Source: Coix lacryma-jobi var. lacryma-jobi
Lineage: Eukaryota > Streptophyta > Magnoliopsida > Poales > Poaceae
NCBI GenBank assembly: GCA_009763385.1
Contig: CM019830.1
Span: 91,080,649 to 91,144,648 of the forward strand
Direction: 5' to 3'
Length of the DNA: 64,000 bases
Shown: positions 32,108 to 42,020 of the stretch, piece after piece
Numbering within the stretch: the first letter of the stretch is position 1
Layout of the letters: every line of letters starts with the position of its first letter
The notes under the pieces: generated by a model
Told to the model about the DNA's origin: nothing
The model's input: only the letters and a program-made list of their open reading frames with translations
Database searches by the model: none
Program-made: the position numbers and the translations under genes

Positions 32108-33210
32108 TGTCAACACGTTTAAGGGTCATTTGGCTAACTCTGAACATAAACATACGTAAGCAATTGGTTGCCGAACGCACATACATGAAAAAGACATGCT
32201 TGGATGAATAAAGATAAATTATGAATTGACGTGTAACCAAGCTCGGCAAACTAGCCGAGTTGGGATCCATGAAGGAACATACAAACAAACATGATCAAAC
32301 CAATCTAAAACCTGCATCTGCCGCACGATACCTTGTTTTATCTAAGCTTGAACATGATTGACGTGTATGAACCCACAACATGTAACAATCTAGATTAGAA
32401 ATTAATCCGGCCATCACAATCATGCAATGAAGAACCACAATTATTGAAAGGTATAAATAAACTTGTAAAGCAAGGCAAAACAAAGATCAATCTAGATTGG
32501 GCAAAAGAGTGTTACAAAATTAATTAAAACATGCAACACAAGATAATTTAATGAATCTATTAGATCTGCCAAATCTAATAAAGCCGATAACTATCTTGCT
32601 TTTGCTAAACATATGAATAAACGTCTGCCGCACGGTATCTACTCATAAGCAAAACATAAGAAAAGACTTCTTGATCATTAACAAGGGTCCGTCGCACGGC
32701 CATTGAAAACAAACAAGACTACTTGCATCATATCTAAATCCACCGCATGATACTAGACATGATATCAAGGTTGTCGAGACTTACGGAGGTCGACGGATCG
32801 ACGATTCCTCTCGAAGAACTCGACGACACGACTAAGGATTCGAAGGTGGCACGGGGCCGGTTTGTATTGATATGGTTGTGAACAATTTTACAATGGCTGA
32901 GGGTTTATATTTATACCCTGGGCGAAATACGAATCTTGGAAGATTACGATTTACACAATAAAACTTTGGAAAATACGAGTCCTATTCCTATTTTCCTCTT
33001 GGCGTCCTCCATCACCACGTGTCTTCTCGTGCAAGTCGGCTCCACTTGCCATATTTGCTTCCTGAATAGAATCACCGCCTTGCAAGATAGCCGACCACAC
33101 AGGCACTTGCCGAAACTCCGAGAATTAACCGACCTTGGTCATCTGCCGAATGCATCATACAACTGGCCCATCTGTCGTTTCCTTGTGCGTGCAAAAATTT
33201 GGTGTTAACA
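32108..33210 (-). repeat. 5' LTR of the Tat-like Gypsy element
   Basis: The ends are near-inverted copies: TGTCAACACG at 32108 and GGTGTTAACA at 33201-33210. On the minus strand the LTR begins TGTTAACACC. It contains a TTTATATTTATACCC stretch near 32900 that could serve as TATA region. The sequence from 33211 is a SIRE LTR in the other orientation, so 33210 is an insertion border. GAAGG (33211-33215) is the expected duplication on this side. Confidence 0.65.
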
Positions 33211-35068
33211 GAAGGTCAAGTAGAGACATGCCGTGCCGATGGACCGGGAGTGGCGAAGGGCGGACGTGAGGCATGGACTGAGGGACCGGTGGCCTGAGGA
33301 TCAGCTGTGGTGGCTGATAGCCTGGGACAGCGACGAGCGAAGACTTGCGAGCACGGTGTTGCTTGGGTCGTGGACCTGGGGACACGTGTCGGTGGACGGG
33401 GTGCACGGGCGGTGCATCCCCTCTATGGCTCGGTTTGGTGGTTGAGCCACAGAAAAACCACCGAGTGGACGGTTTCCAGGTTTGGGCCTCAAAACCTAGG
33501 TGCTGCGGGTTTCTGAGTTTGGGCCACAAAACTCAGGCAATGGTCGGCTGGTTTCCCGGTTTGGGCCTCAAAACCGGGGGTTGGCTGTGAAGGCTGGTTT
33601 CCCGGTTTGGGCCTCAAAACCAGGGGCGAAGTCCGGGAAAAGGACAAGCAGAGCGGAGGCGGCACGTGGCGGCAATTGGTGAGGTTGCATCGAGGCAACG
33701 CTACCAGTTGTGCAGGCGTGGCCGTCGGATCACCACCTACCACGAGTTGGTCCAGAATAACCTTAGGGTTTAGCTGGTTCGCTCTGTAATTAGTTAGGGG
33801 TAGAGTGGGAATTAGAATTAGGATAAGTAGAGGGAGACACCCACCTCCCATTCGTATCTCAGTCATTTGCTCTTTGCCTTCTAGGTTTTCCTGCTCTCCC
33901 AATCCCCTGCTGTAGCAACTGAGATCCGCAGAGAACCATACCTCTGTGTACTGGAGATTTTAAGGAAGTGAGACCGTAATCTCACTGTTGTAGTGTGTGG
34001 TAGCCACACGGTTGCAGATCGATGTGTTGATTCGCGTTTTGTTCGTGTTCTTCGCGTTCTTCGTTTCTCCGCGATTTTCCCGTCACTCGATCTCCTTCTC
34101 TACTGCGTCTTTTCGAAATCCGTTTGAATCAACTTTTTCTTTACAGTGAGGAGATAATTTCCACCGAAGGAATTCATCTAACTCCTCACGAACAAGTAGA
34201 TCGGGTTGATTTCGTTTTCATGGCGCTATTTCGGTTCATACTCCTTCCCTCTCGGATTCCCGGTGTTTGAGTTGATTTGAGCGGATGATTTCTTGGGGAT
34301 AGTCTCCCAACTACCTCGTGATCATCTTTTCCAAGTTTGGGATCAAGGGATTTTGATTTGAATCGGATTTGGGAGGATTTGAGTTGAGGGCAACCAAAAT
34401 CGCCCTCTCTAGGCACTCGCGGACAGTCCGCCGTTGTGCCCGCGGACAGTCTGCGCGTCGGGCTCCGACCGAGCAGTGGTCGCGCGGTTCGGCTGTGCTA
34501 ACTCGTTTTGACCGGTGGACAGTCCGCCGTTGGAGTTCGCGGACAGTCCGGGAATGTCCAGGGGATTTCATCTGTGTTGTTTCTGGTATTCTGCCGACGG
34601 ACAGTCCGCCAGTGGACCGCGAACAGTCCGCCCCTGGCGCGGACAGTCCGGGACTGGGAGTCCGGACAGTCCGGGAATCGGCTGTAGGCTGAGCTTTGGT
34701 GTGTTTGCTCTCCCGACTTCTTCGCTTGGATTCCAGACTTCTCGCTAGGAACATCTCTAAGTATCTTTGCTACTCGTTAGCATCGGTATTTGGGGATTTC
34801 CCGACTTAGCTGTCAATCTACGTTTGGGACTAGATTTTTAGGGGTCGAACTTGCGCCGGTGCTTTTGGCGTTTGGCTTGCTATCACTTTGTGGTGCCTCG
34901 CTGTGATCCTAGGGATCATCCACCCTCTTCCAAGGGTCGTGGGCACCACGGTTTCATTCGTAGCTTTTGGGGTTGATTTGTGGGACAAAGGCCAAAGTTT
35001 TGAGAGAAATTTTTGAGCTTCCATTCACCCCCCTCTGGTCGCCTTGCTATTGCATTCTCGGTCCTTCA
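33211..35068 (+). repeat. SIRE-type LTR on the plus strand, first ~125 bases missing
   Basis: This is the reverse complement of the SIRE LTR type. It has the hairpin array (33470-33625), a GGATAAGTAGAGGG stretch near 33822, the conserved stem-loop (34147-34190), CGGACAGTCCG palindromes (34420-34680), and the LTR end GGTCCTTCA at 35068. The start is cut by the Tat-like element. No primer site follows 35068, so this is a solo LTR or the 3' LTR of an element lying to the left. Confidence 0.8.
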
Positions 35069-35360
35069 GGGCTGAGGACGGTTTCTAGGTTTGGGCCTCA
35101 AAACCTGGGTGCTGGCGGGTTTCTGAGTTTGGGCCACAAAACTCAGCTGATGGACGACAAGTTTCCCGGTTTCGGCCTCAAAACCGGGGGGAGGTTCGTG
35201 AAAAGGACGAAAAGCGCGAGGCGGCACATGGCGGCATTCGGTGAGGTCACGTTGAGGCGAAGCTACCTGATGTGCGGGCGTGGCCGTCAGATCGACATCA
35301 ACTTCGAGTTGGTCAGGAATACCCTTAGGGTTAGCCTGCTCGCTCGTTAGCAGTAGGTGT
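35069..35360 (+). repeat. Second plus-strand SIRE LTR fragment
   Basis: It contains hairpin-array units (35080-35195) and the following LTR text up to GCTCGCTCGTTAGC. It does not continue the LTR that ends at 35068, so it belongs to another LTR into which that one probably inserted. It is the inverted counterpart of about 36670-37060. Confidence 0.7.
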
Positions 35361-37191
35361 TGAAGGACCGAGAACTCTACCAGAAAGCGACGAGAGGGGG
35401 GGGGGGGTGAATGGGAGCCTAAAAATTTCTTTCGAAACTTTGACTTCTGTCCCACAAATCAACCCCCAAAAGCTTTGAGTGCAAACGTGATGCCCTCGAC
35501 CCTTGGAAGAGGGTGGATGATCCCTAGGATCACAACGAGGCACCACCAAACGAGAGCGAGTCAAAAACCCAAAAGCTCCGGCTCAAGTTCAACCCCAAAA
35601 ACCGACTCCTGGATGTAGATGTATGGCTACGTCGGGAAATCTCCAAATACCGATGCTAACGAGTAGCAAAGATACCTGGAGAGGTTCCTTGGTGATCTCT
35701 AGGACCAAACGAAAAGTCCGAAAACCAAGCCGAAAAGCCGGGAAAGCAAACACACTAAAAATCAGCACACAACCAAATCCCAGACTGTCAGGAGTCCAGA
35801 TCACGGACTGTCTGCCCAACGACGGACTATCCGGGCTCCGATGGCGGACTGCCCGCCGGCCAAAAGAGCAAAACAGCACCTCTGCTGAAACAACTCTGGA
35901 CAGTCCCAGAATGTCCGCGGGTTGCAACGGCGGACTATTCGCTGGTCAACCTGGACTCAAACAGCCAAGACTCGCGGCCACTGATCTGGCTAAGTCCCGA
36001 TGCGCGGACTGTCCGTGGGCACAGCGGCAGACTGTCCGCGAGTGCCCAGAGAGGGCGATTTTGGTCGCCCTTCACCCAAATCTCCCCAAATCTGATCCAA
36101 ATCAAAATCCCTTGATCCCAAAATTGGAGAAGATGATCACGAGGTAGTTGGGAGACTATCCCCAAGAAATCATTAGCTCAAATCAAACTCAATCAATGAG
36201 AAATTGAAAGGGAAGGTGCAGGAACCGAAAAATGCCACAAAACTTGAATCGACCCGATCTACTTGTTCATGAGGATTGAGATGAATTCCTTTGGTGGAAA
36301 TGTTCTCCTCACATCAAAGAACAAGTTGGTTCAAGTGGATTTGAAAAAGATGCAGCGAGGAGGGAGATCGAGTGACGGGAAAATCGTGGAGAAACGAAGA
36401 ACGCGAAGAACAAGTTCAAAACGCGAATCAAGACCACGAATTGCGAGCCAAAATTTGTCCCCACGAGGAGACAACGTGAATACGATCCCGTTTCCGCAAA
36501 ATCCAAATACACAGAGGTATTGTTCACCGTCTCTGCGGATCTCAGTAGCTACAGCAGGGAATGGGAAGTACGAAACCCTAGAATGAAAATAGCAATGGCT
36601 GAGATGGTTTGGAGGGAGGGGTGGCCTCTCCTTATATAGCCTAATACAGTTATTCCTCTTCTACCCTTACAACTAATGAGCGAGCAGGCTAACCCTAAGG
36701 GTATTCCTGACCAACTCTGGGTTGATGTTGATCCGACGGCCACGCCCGCACATCAGGTAGCTTCGCCTCAACGCGACCTCGCCGGATGCCGCCACATGCC
36801 GCCACTGCGCCACTCGTCCTTTTCATGGACCTCCCACCGGTTTTGAGGCCAAAACCGGGAAACCTGGGCCATCCCCCGGTTTTGAGGTCGAAACCGGGAA
36901 ACCTGTCGTCCGTCGCTTGAGTTTTGTGGCCCAAACTCAGTAACCCGCCAGTGCCCAGGTTTTGAGGCCCAAACCTGGAAACCATTCTCAGCCCGAGTTT
37001 TGTGGCCCAAACTTGGAAACTGGCCGCACCTAGGTTTTGAGGCCCAAACCTGGAAACCGTCCACTCGGTGGTTTTTCTGTGGCTCAACCACCAAACCGAC
37101 GCCGTAGAGGGATGCACCGCCCGTGCACCCCGTCCACCCGCAACTCTTCACTTGTTGCTGTCCTAGGTTGTCAGCCACCACGACCGATCCT
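35361..37191 (-). repeat. SIRE-type LTR on the minus strand, start lost
   Basis: It begins TGAAGGACCGAGAAC at 35361 with a G-run of 12. CGGACTGTCCG-like palindromes lie at 35780-36050, a TATA-like CTATATAAGG on the minus strand near 36633, and hairpin units at 36835-37060. It stops at about 37191, where a Gypsy LTR begins, so its last 150-250 bases are missing. Confidence 0.8.
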
Positions 37192-38588
37192 TGTTGGTGG
37201 TCCTTAACTCATATTTTATACCACCAACTTCATTATAAAAATATATAAAAAATATTCCCAAGACTAGTGAATAGGGCTTTACACTAATACATTCCATGAG
37301 TTTTGGTGACTATTCGCTTGCAGGCATACATCGGTGGAAATGCATATAAAGGGATGGAAAATAATACATAAAACATCATTATGAAACACAAATACCAAGT
37401 GGCCCACTTACCATGCAATCCAGGCCTCAGACACAGGCCAAAATGCCCAACAAAGAACCCAAGTGGTGAAGGCCCAAACCAACTCCAAACCTTACGCGGG
37501 CTGCAGGACCTTGCTTCAGTAAAATGGGCGCCACGGGCTCATCCGAACTCCGATTTTGAATCACCACCCGTCCACGGAAAGCTAACGACGAGACGCACGT
37601 GCTCGTGAAAGCCCAGCCCGATTCGGCCCCACCATGGGGCGGCCGACCAAGGGGGGCGACCGCCCCCTTAGAACATCGGTTTCGGCCCAAACTTGGTGAG
37701 GCGGTGTGCTGACTCCTCCCTAAGGCGTTTCCGCGTGCAGATTAGTGCCATATTGTTAGTCTAGGAGTAGTTCCACCCCCTCCTAGCCTATTTAAGAAGG
37801 CCTAGATCCCCTCTCAACAACAACACACAAAGGAATAGAAGAGCACCTCTCTCTTGAGTAGATCCCCACTCCTTAGGGCTATGCCCTAGTAGCTTTCTAG
37901 AGTTGGAGAGTGAGATGTGAGGGAAGAGAGCGGGGAAGTACCGGGCTTGTCGGTCTCTCCCCGAGCTTGTACCTCGACGAGCCCTTACCTTGTACCCACA
38001 TCGGGATCCATACATAGTAAGTGTTCGTGGTTTCTACAGTATTATTGTTCTTTTGATTAGATAAACTTTATCTCTTCTTGTTTGCGGGTTCGTCATCCGT
38101 TCTCGTAGCGGATACTCTAGTAGAGGAACCTCTGAATTATTTGGAGGGGTTCCTGTGCAACGCTAGAGTAGTGATCAATAGCGTAGACGTGGTGTCTAGG
38201 CTAGGGTTCACCTTCGTTTGCCTCGTAATCCACGGGTGAGGGATCGGCGGCAGGTGGTGACAGCCCTGTTTGCCCTTAGTTTTCCCCACGTTCGGTTACG
38301 GCGTAGAGCTACACAAAGGCCGGAGTTACCTGGCAGACCAGGTATAAGCCGGTGCCCGAAGTGAACAAGTAGAAGTAACATTTATCTATCTTTAGACAGT
38401 AAAGCTTTAGCGATCCGTCTCTATTCCCCTATCTTTCTCTACCCTTGTGTTGTCCTTGGACGAACTAGATAGAAGAAATACCTCCGTTCCTCGTGGAAAT
38501 ACGTACCCTGAATACCACCGGGTGAAGTGCTACAACGGTAATTCCGTGCGCTTGCGGATTCTTCTGCTTACGCTAAGAAATACCAACA
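37192..38588 (+). repeat. 5' LTR of the Athila-like Gypsy element
   Basis: The ends TGTTGG and CCAACA are inverted copies. TATTTAAG (37789-37796) followed by AAGGCC and a CTCAACAACAACAC leader looks like the core promoter. The 3' border could instead be 38660, because the last few bases and the primer site are duplicated in tandem about 72 bases downstream. Confidence 0.65.
37789..37796 (+). promoter_or_regulatory. TATA-like box of the Athila-like LTR
   Basis: TATTTAAG lies about 800 bases before the primer site, preceded by a CCACCCCCTCCTAG stretch. Position and sequence fit a plant LTR core promoter. Confidence 0.45.
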
Positions 38589-38596
38589 AGCATTTC

Positions 38597-38686
38597 TGGC
38601 GCCGTTGCCGGGATGGATCGTAAGGTCCATTCTTAGTAACGACGTTAGTAAGTGTCAACAAGCATTTCTGGCGCCGTTGCCGGGGA
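38597..38686 (+). promoter_or_regulatory. Duplicated tRNA-Asp-type primer binding site
   Basis: TGGCGCCGTTGCCGGGGA (38669-38686) matches the 3' end of plant tRNA-Asp(GTC) in full. A second copy at 38597 reads TGGCGCCGTTGCCGGGA and lacks one G. Each is preceded by CAACAAGCATTTC, so about 72 bases have been duplicated in tandem across the LTR end. Confidence 0.7.
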
Positions 38687-38777
38687 ACGGTTGCTATTTT
38701 CTTCGAACCTAGTTCATCCTCGTATCTGTATCCCTTTTTATAAAAACCAAAAATATTTTCTTTTTACCTTTTCTATC

Positions 38778-40127
38778 ATGAAGCCAACCACTCCAATTCA
38801 AAATCCGTCCGCTTCAAAGGGGGAGTTCGTCGAGCCAAAACCTTCTCCAAAACTTTCATCCAATGATGGACTCCACCCTTATTTAAAATCCATAGCTCGG
38901 GCACTACACTTCTCTGGTTTTCATAATGAAGATTCTTTTAACCACTTGCTAGATCGTGAGGAAATTTGCTCATGCCTAAGCATCCCAAGCATGACAAAAG
39001 AAACGATTAAGTGGAAATTGTTTTCGTCTTCGCTCAATGGGGAGGCGAAACAATGGTACGCTAATGTCGTAGAAAGTGTGAATGGGGATTGGGAAGAACT
39101 TAAAAACAAGTTTTATCTTGCATTCTTCCCTAGATCTCGTATCACCTCTATACCAAAGGAAATCCTCCATTTCGAGCAAGATGAGGAGTCTATAGGTGCA
39201 GCCTGGGCCAGGTATTTGACGATACTACACGCTAGCCCAAACATGTCTTTACCCGAGAGCGTGCAATTGCATCTCTTTTCTACGGGTCTAGATGAAGATG
39301 CTGCCCCAGTCCTTGACAGGGCCGCTGGAGGGTCGTTTTCAAGCAAATCTACAACGGAACAGAGAAAAATCCTTGATAACTTCCTAGAGAAGCACACTTC
39401 TCCCATTGTAGAACCAAAACCTCTCCAAAACAAGGGCATGTCAAGTTTTGAGGAGCCCTCATCAGTCAAATCAACAACTTTGCCATACATAGATTCGACT
39501 TTTGAGCCCTCACCCGAGCTGCAAACACCGATAATGCTTTATCCTTCGGAGTTTGCAATTGAATTCGAGGATTATGACAGAATCACGAACCTTCGTAGGT
39601 ACGAAAAACGCTCGACATATGAAGTGTCCCCTAAAATAGAGCCATCAAAAGAATTGTTAGTGGAGGTGAAATGTTATTCTGATGTAATTCGGATTCTTTC
39701 ACCCTCCACGACCATATCTTGCACATTTAGGGGAACAATTGTCGATGCTCTTCACAACCCATCGGTCGAAACAAATATCATGTCAAAATTCTTAGCGGAA
39801 TCTCTTTTGGGTAACACTCCGCTAATCCCGACCGACAAACTCTTTGAAGGTCTGCCAGGGTTTCTCTGGGAGTGTTGTGGAGTTGCTAAGGCCGTACCTT
39901 TTGAAATAAACGAAAACGTGGTTCACCTAGATTTTCATATCTACGACATCCTCGAATTCGAACTTCTGTTAGGCCACCCTTTCGAAAAACTTTCCATAGA
40001 GAAACCATTCCGTGGGGGCCCTGATGAACAGTTGGGAGCAATCACTTCCGCCGAGTCTATCGCTAGTTCCGCAAATCCAAAGGCGAAGGAGCAGCCCAAT
40101 GCTCACTCATGCGATGCGAGGTGGTAA
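38778..40127 (+). CDS. Gypsy gag with a protease-like C-terminal domain lacking the catalytic motif
   Basis: I choose the ATG at 38778 (MKPTTPIQ), because the frame upstream only translates the primer site. The 450-residue product has a retrotransposon gag core (IKWKLFSSSLNGEAKQWYAN, then WEELKNKFYLAFFP) in its first 140 residues. A linker with Pro and Ser follows. The C-terminal segment (FRGTIVDALHNPSVETNIM to LDFHIYDILEFELLLGHP) has the layout of a retropepsin fold, with a strand, a flap region and a final LLGHP. The D-[ST]-G motif is absent. The frame is uninterrupted. Grass genomes hold many such gag-only Gypsy proteins, by recall. Confidence 0.7.
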   Translation: MKPTTPIQNPSASKGEFVEPKPSPKLSSNDGLHPYLKSIARALHFSGFHNEDSFNHLLDREEICSCLSIPSMTKETIKWKLFSSSLNGEAKQWYANVVESVNGDWEELKNKFYLAFFPRSRITSIPKEILHFEQDEESIGAAWARYLTILHASPNMSLPESVQLHLFSTGLDEDAAPVLDRAAGGSFSSKSTTEQRKILDNFLEKHTSPIVEPKPLQNKGMSSFEEPSSVKSTTLPYIDSTFEPSPELQTPIMLYPSEFAIEFEDYDRITNLRRYEKRSTYEVSPKIEPSKELLVEVKCYSDVIRILSPSTTISCTFRGTIVDALHNPSVETNIMSKFLAESLLGNTPLIPTDKLFEGLPGFLWECCGVAKAVPFEINENVVHLDFHIYDILEFELLLGHPFEKLSIEKPFRGGPDEQLGAITSAESIASSANPKAKEQPNAHSCDARW

Positions 40128-42020
40128 AATGCATAGCTCCGTGCGTTTCGTTTGAGTTTCAATCTCATCCTTGTGAAACGATACGTCCAGTACCATCCTC
40201 GCTCGAGCTTAATCCATGTCCCTCTGGCCATCATAACGTTGTTCTCGACAGCAGTCAAGTATCAACGCTCGTCTTTCATGATAGATCTTTCTAGTGCGGA
40301 AACTTTCATGCCATGGACATGTGTGAAGCAACAACTCTAGAAACCAAGCAAGAATCTGTTAATGAGCATGATAACTTCTCTTTTGAGATCCCTCATGTCA
40401 CATGCTCACTTTTAGGTTCTCTAGAGTTCGTTTTGCTTCAAACCACATGCTTCTACGAGGATCACAACCTTCTCTTGATTCTCGTTGTCAAACTCTTTAA
40501 GAGAATGGTTGTGGATGCTTATGTTTATCACAAACATTGCAAATCCCGTAGATGCATGGTGGTGCTAACCTTGCAGCTTGAGTGTTAATGCCAAATACTT
40601 GGTGGTGAACTGGGATTTACACCACCACTGTAGGCTGCAAGATGAAGTTCCCAAGGTCAAGCTTAAGACTATAACTTAAGCACTGCCGGGAGATACCCCG
40701 GATTATCCTAAAAAAAAGAAAAAAACTATTTATATAATGATTTAAAAATAGCTTTATATTTCTTTTATTACTATCATTAAAAAAATTCTTAATAAAAAAT
40801 AAGATCATGCTATCTAGTTAGTGTGCACCTTCGGGTATTCTTGGTTGTTAACCCTTTTCAGGATATGATCAAGAAGAACAAGGGTACATACGATGTAAGA
40901 GAGCATGAAGAGCTTCAAAAAAAAATCATCAAATGCCTTACTCACATTTATCTCCATAAGTTTACTAGACCATACAAATTCATGCTTCTTATTGTTTATG
41001 ACGGCTGCTCTGGTTTGGGTATACCGGGCCCGGTACATCCATTAGTTTTTTTTTAAATTAAGCATGGTGCTTAGGTTAAAATGACCTTCTTTAATCAAAA
41101 TTTGACATGGCGTTAGATCTTGATTAATGAACCTAAGTTGTTTGCATAAACAAAAGAAGTAATCTTTAATGGAGATGAACCAAGGCTAGCACTTTATAGC
41201 AAAACTTATCTTAGCCTTGTTTGAGTTCTGCTTAAAAAAAACCAAAAAAAAGAGTTTTCCTAAATAATAAAAAAATGAAAAAAATAATAGTAAATAAATA
41301 AAAAAATGGCTTGCAAAATGAGATATGATTATGAAAGTTTCCTTCAGGTATTATTGTCTCTAATCATTTTAGGGCAAAAAGAATGAAGGATTGGGAACTT
41401 TCTTATCATTTTCTCAGATTTGCTAAGCTATAAAATAAAAAAAATCTTTATATTTATTTATATATATAATATATATATTTATATATTAAAAAAATGATGA
41501 AAATAGATTGTTGAAAACAAAATAAAAAAAAATTATTCATAATAAAATTGAGCCTTCCCAGTTTTCAAACTGGTAGAGCCTTTCTTTTTGTTTCTTTTGT
41601 TTTGTTTCAATAAACAGGTACAAGAATAAGTGTGAGGGAGATCTCCCAAGTATAACCTTTCACACAATTGAGATCTCCCCAACACATTGCACAACATCGA
41701 GAAACCTAACATGGAGAAGGACAAGGTAAAAGGTTTTAGAATGGATTGACTTAACTTCCGGGTTGGTCAAATCATTTCGAACTCATCGTAAACTCCTTCA
41801 TCTTCAAACGATGGTTTGTGCAAAACTCTATCCTCACATCTCTCATGTTTTGAAGATTAAAACTAAACAGATTAAAAATACAAAACTTTTGACATGTCAT
41901 CTCCAAGTTATCCTTTGATAAAATTTGCATACTCTTTATTCCTTGCTAATATTCCTATAACTTGTGAACACATTTCATTGGGACCCCATGCTATCTAAGT
42001 AATTGAAATATGAGATATAG
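40128..42020 (+). other. 3' part of the Athila-like element, mostly noncoding
   Basis: Apart from the short frame at 40313-40588, no domain is seen. The part 40690-41540 is rich in A and T with runs of A and a TATATATA stretch (41458-41487). It contains ACCCCGGATTATCC next to a poly-A run. No 3' LTR copy of 37192-38588 occurs before 42021. Confidence 0.5.
40313..40588 (+). CDS. Short conserved-looking frame downstream of gag
   Basis: The 91-residue frame begins MDMCEATTLETK and contains CFYEDHNLLLILVVKLFKRM. It lies in a different frame from the gag. I associate this text with the tail of gag-only Gypsy elements in grasses, but from memory only. It could be a displaced C-terminal part of the gag polyprotein. 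Function unknown. Confidence 0.3.
   Translation: MDMCEATTLETKQESVNEHDNFSFEIPHVTCSLLGSLEFVLLQTTCFYEDHNLLLILVVKLFKRMVVDAYVYHKHCKSRRCMVVLTLQLEC

Larger units (their letters stand above)
1518..33210 (-). mobile_element. Degraded Tat-like Ty3/Gypsy retrotransposon, split by nested insertions
   Basis: This is the oldest nearly continuous element of the left half. Its pieces are 1518-5555 (gag and protease remnants), 28003-28168 (leader) and about 32084-33210 (remaining leader and 5' LTR). The gaps are filled by the SIRE-like element at 5556-28002 and the Tekay-type LTR at 28169. Reverse transcriptase, RNase H and integrase are absent; they would lie left of 1518, where an LTR fragment takes over. 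The gag and protease style suggests the Tat/Ogre/Retand lineage. The 5' end cuts a plus-strand SIRE LTR about 125 bases from that LTR's start, so the element inserted there. Confidence 0.6.
37192..42020 (+). mobile_element. Non-autonomous Athila-like Gypsy element, 5' part
   Basis: An LTR of about 1.4 kb, a tRNA-Asp-type primer site and a gag frame are present, followed by 1.9 kb without polymerase domains. The right SIRE element inserts at 42021, and the remainder lies beyond the window. The primer site and the gag style fit the Athila group of Gypsy elements. No reverse transcriptase or integrase motif is visible, so it probably belongs to a gag-only family. Confidence 0.7.

Noticed and set aside
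41270..41540. Possible matrix-attachment or origin-like AT-rich region
   Set aside because: A-runs and TATATA text alone are common in degenerate element tails; nothing else supports a function.
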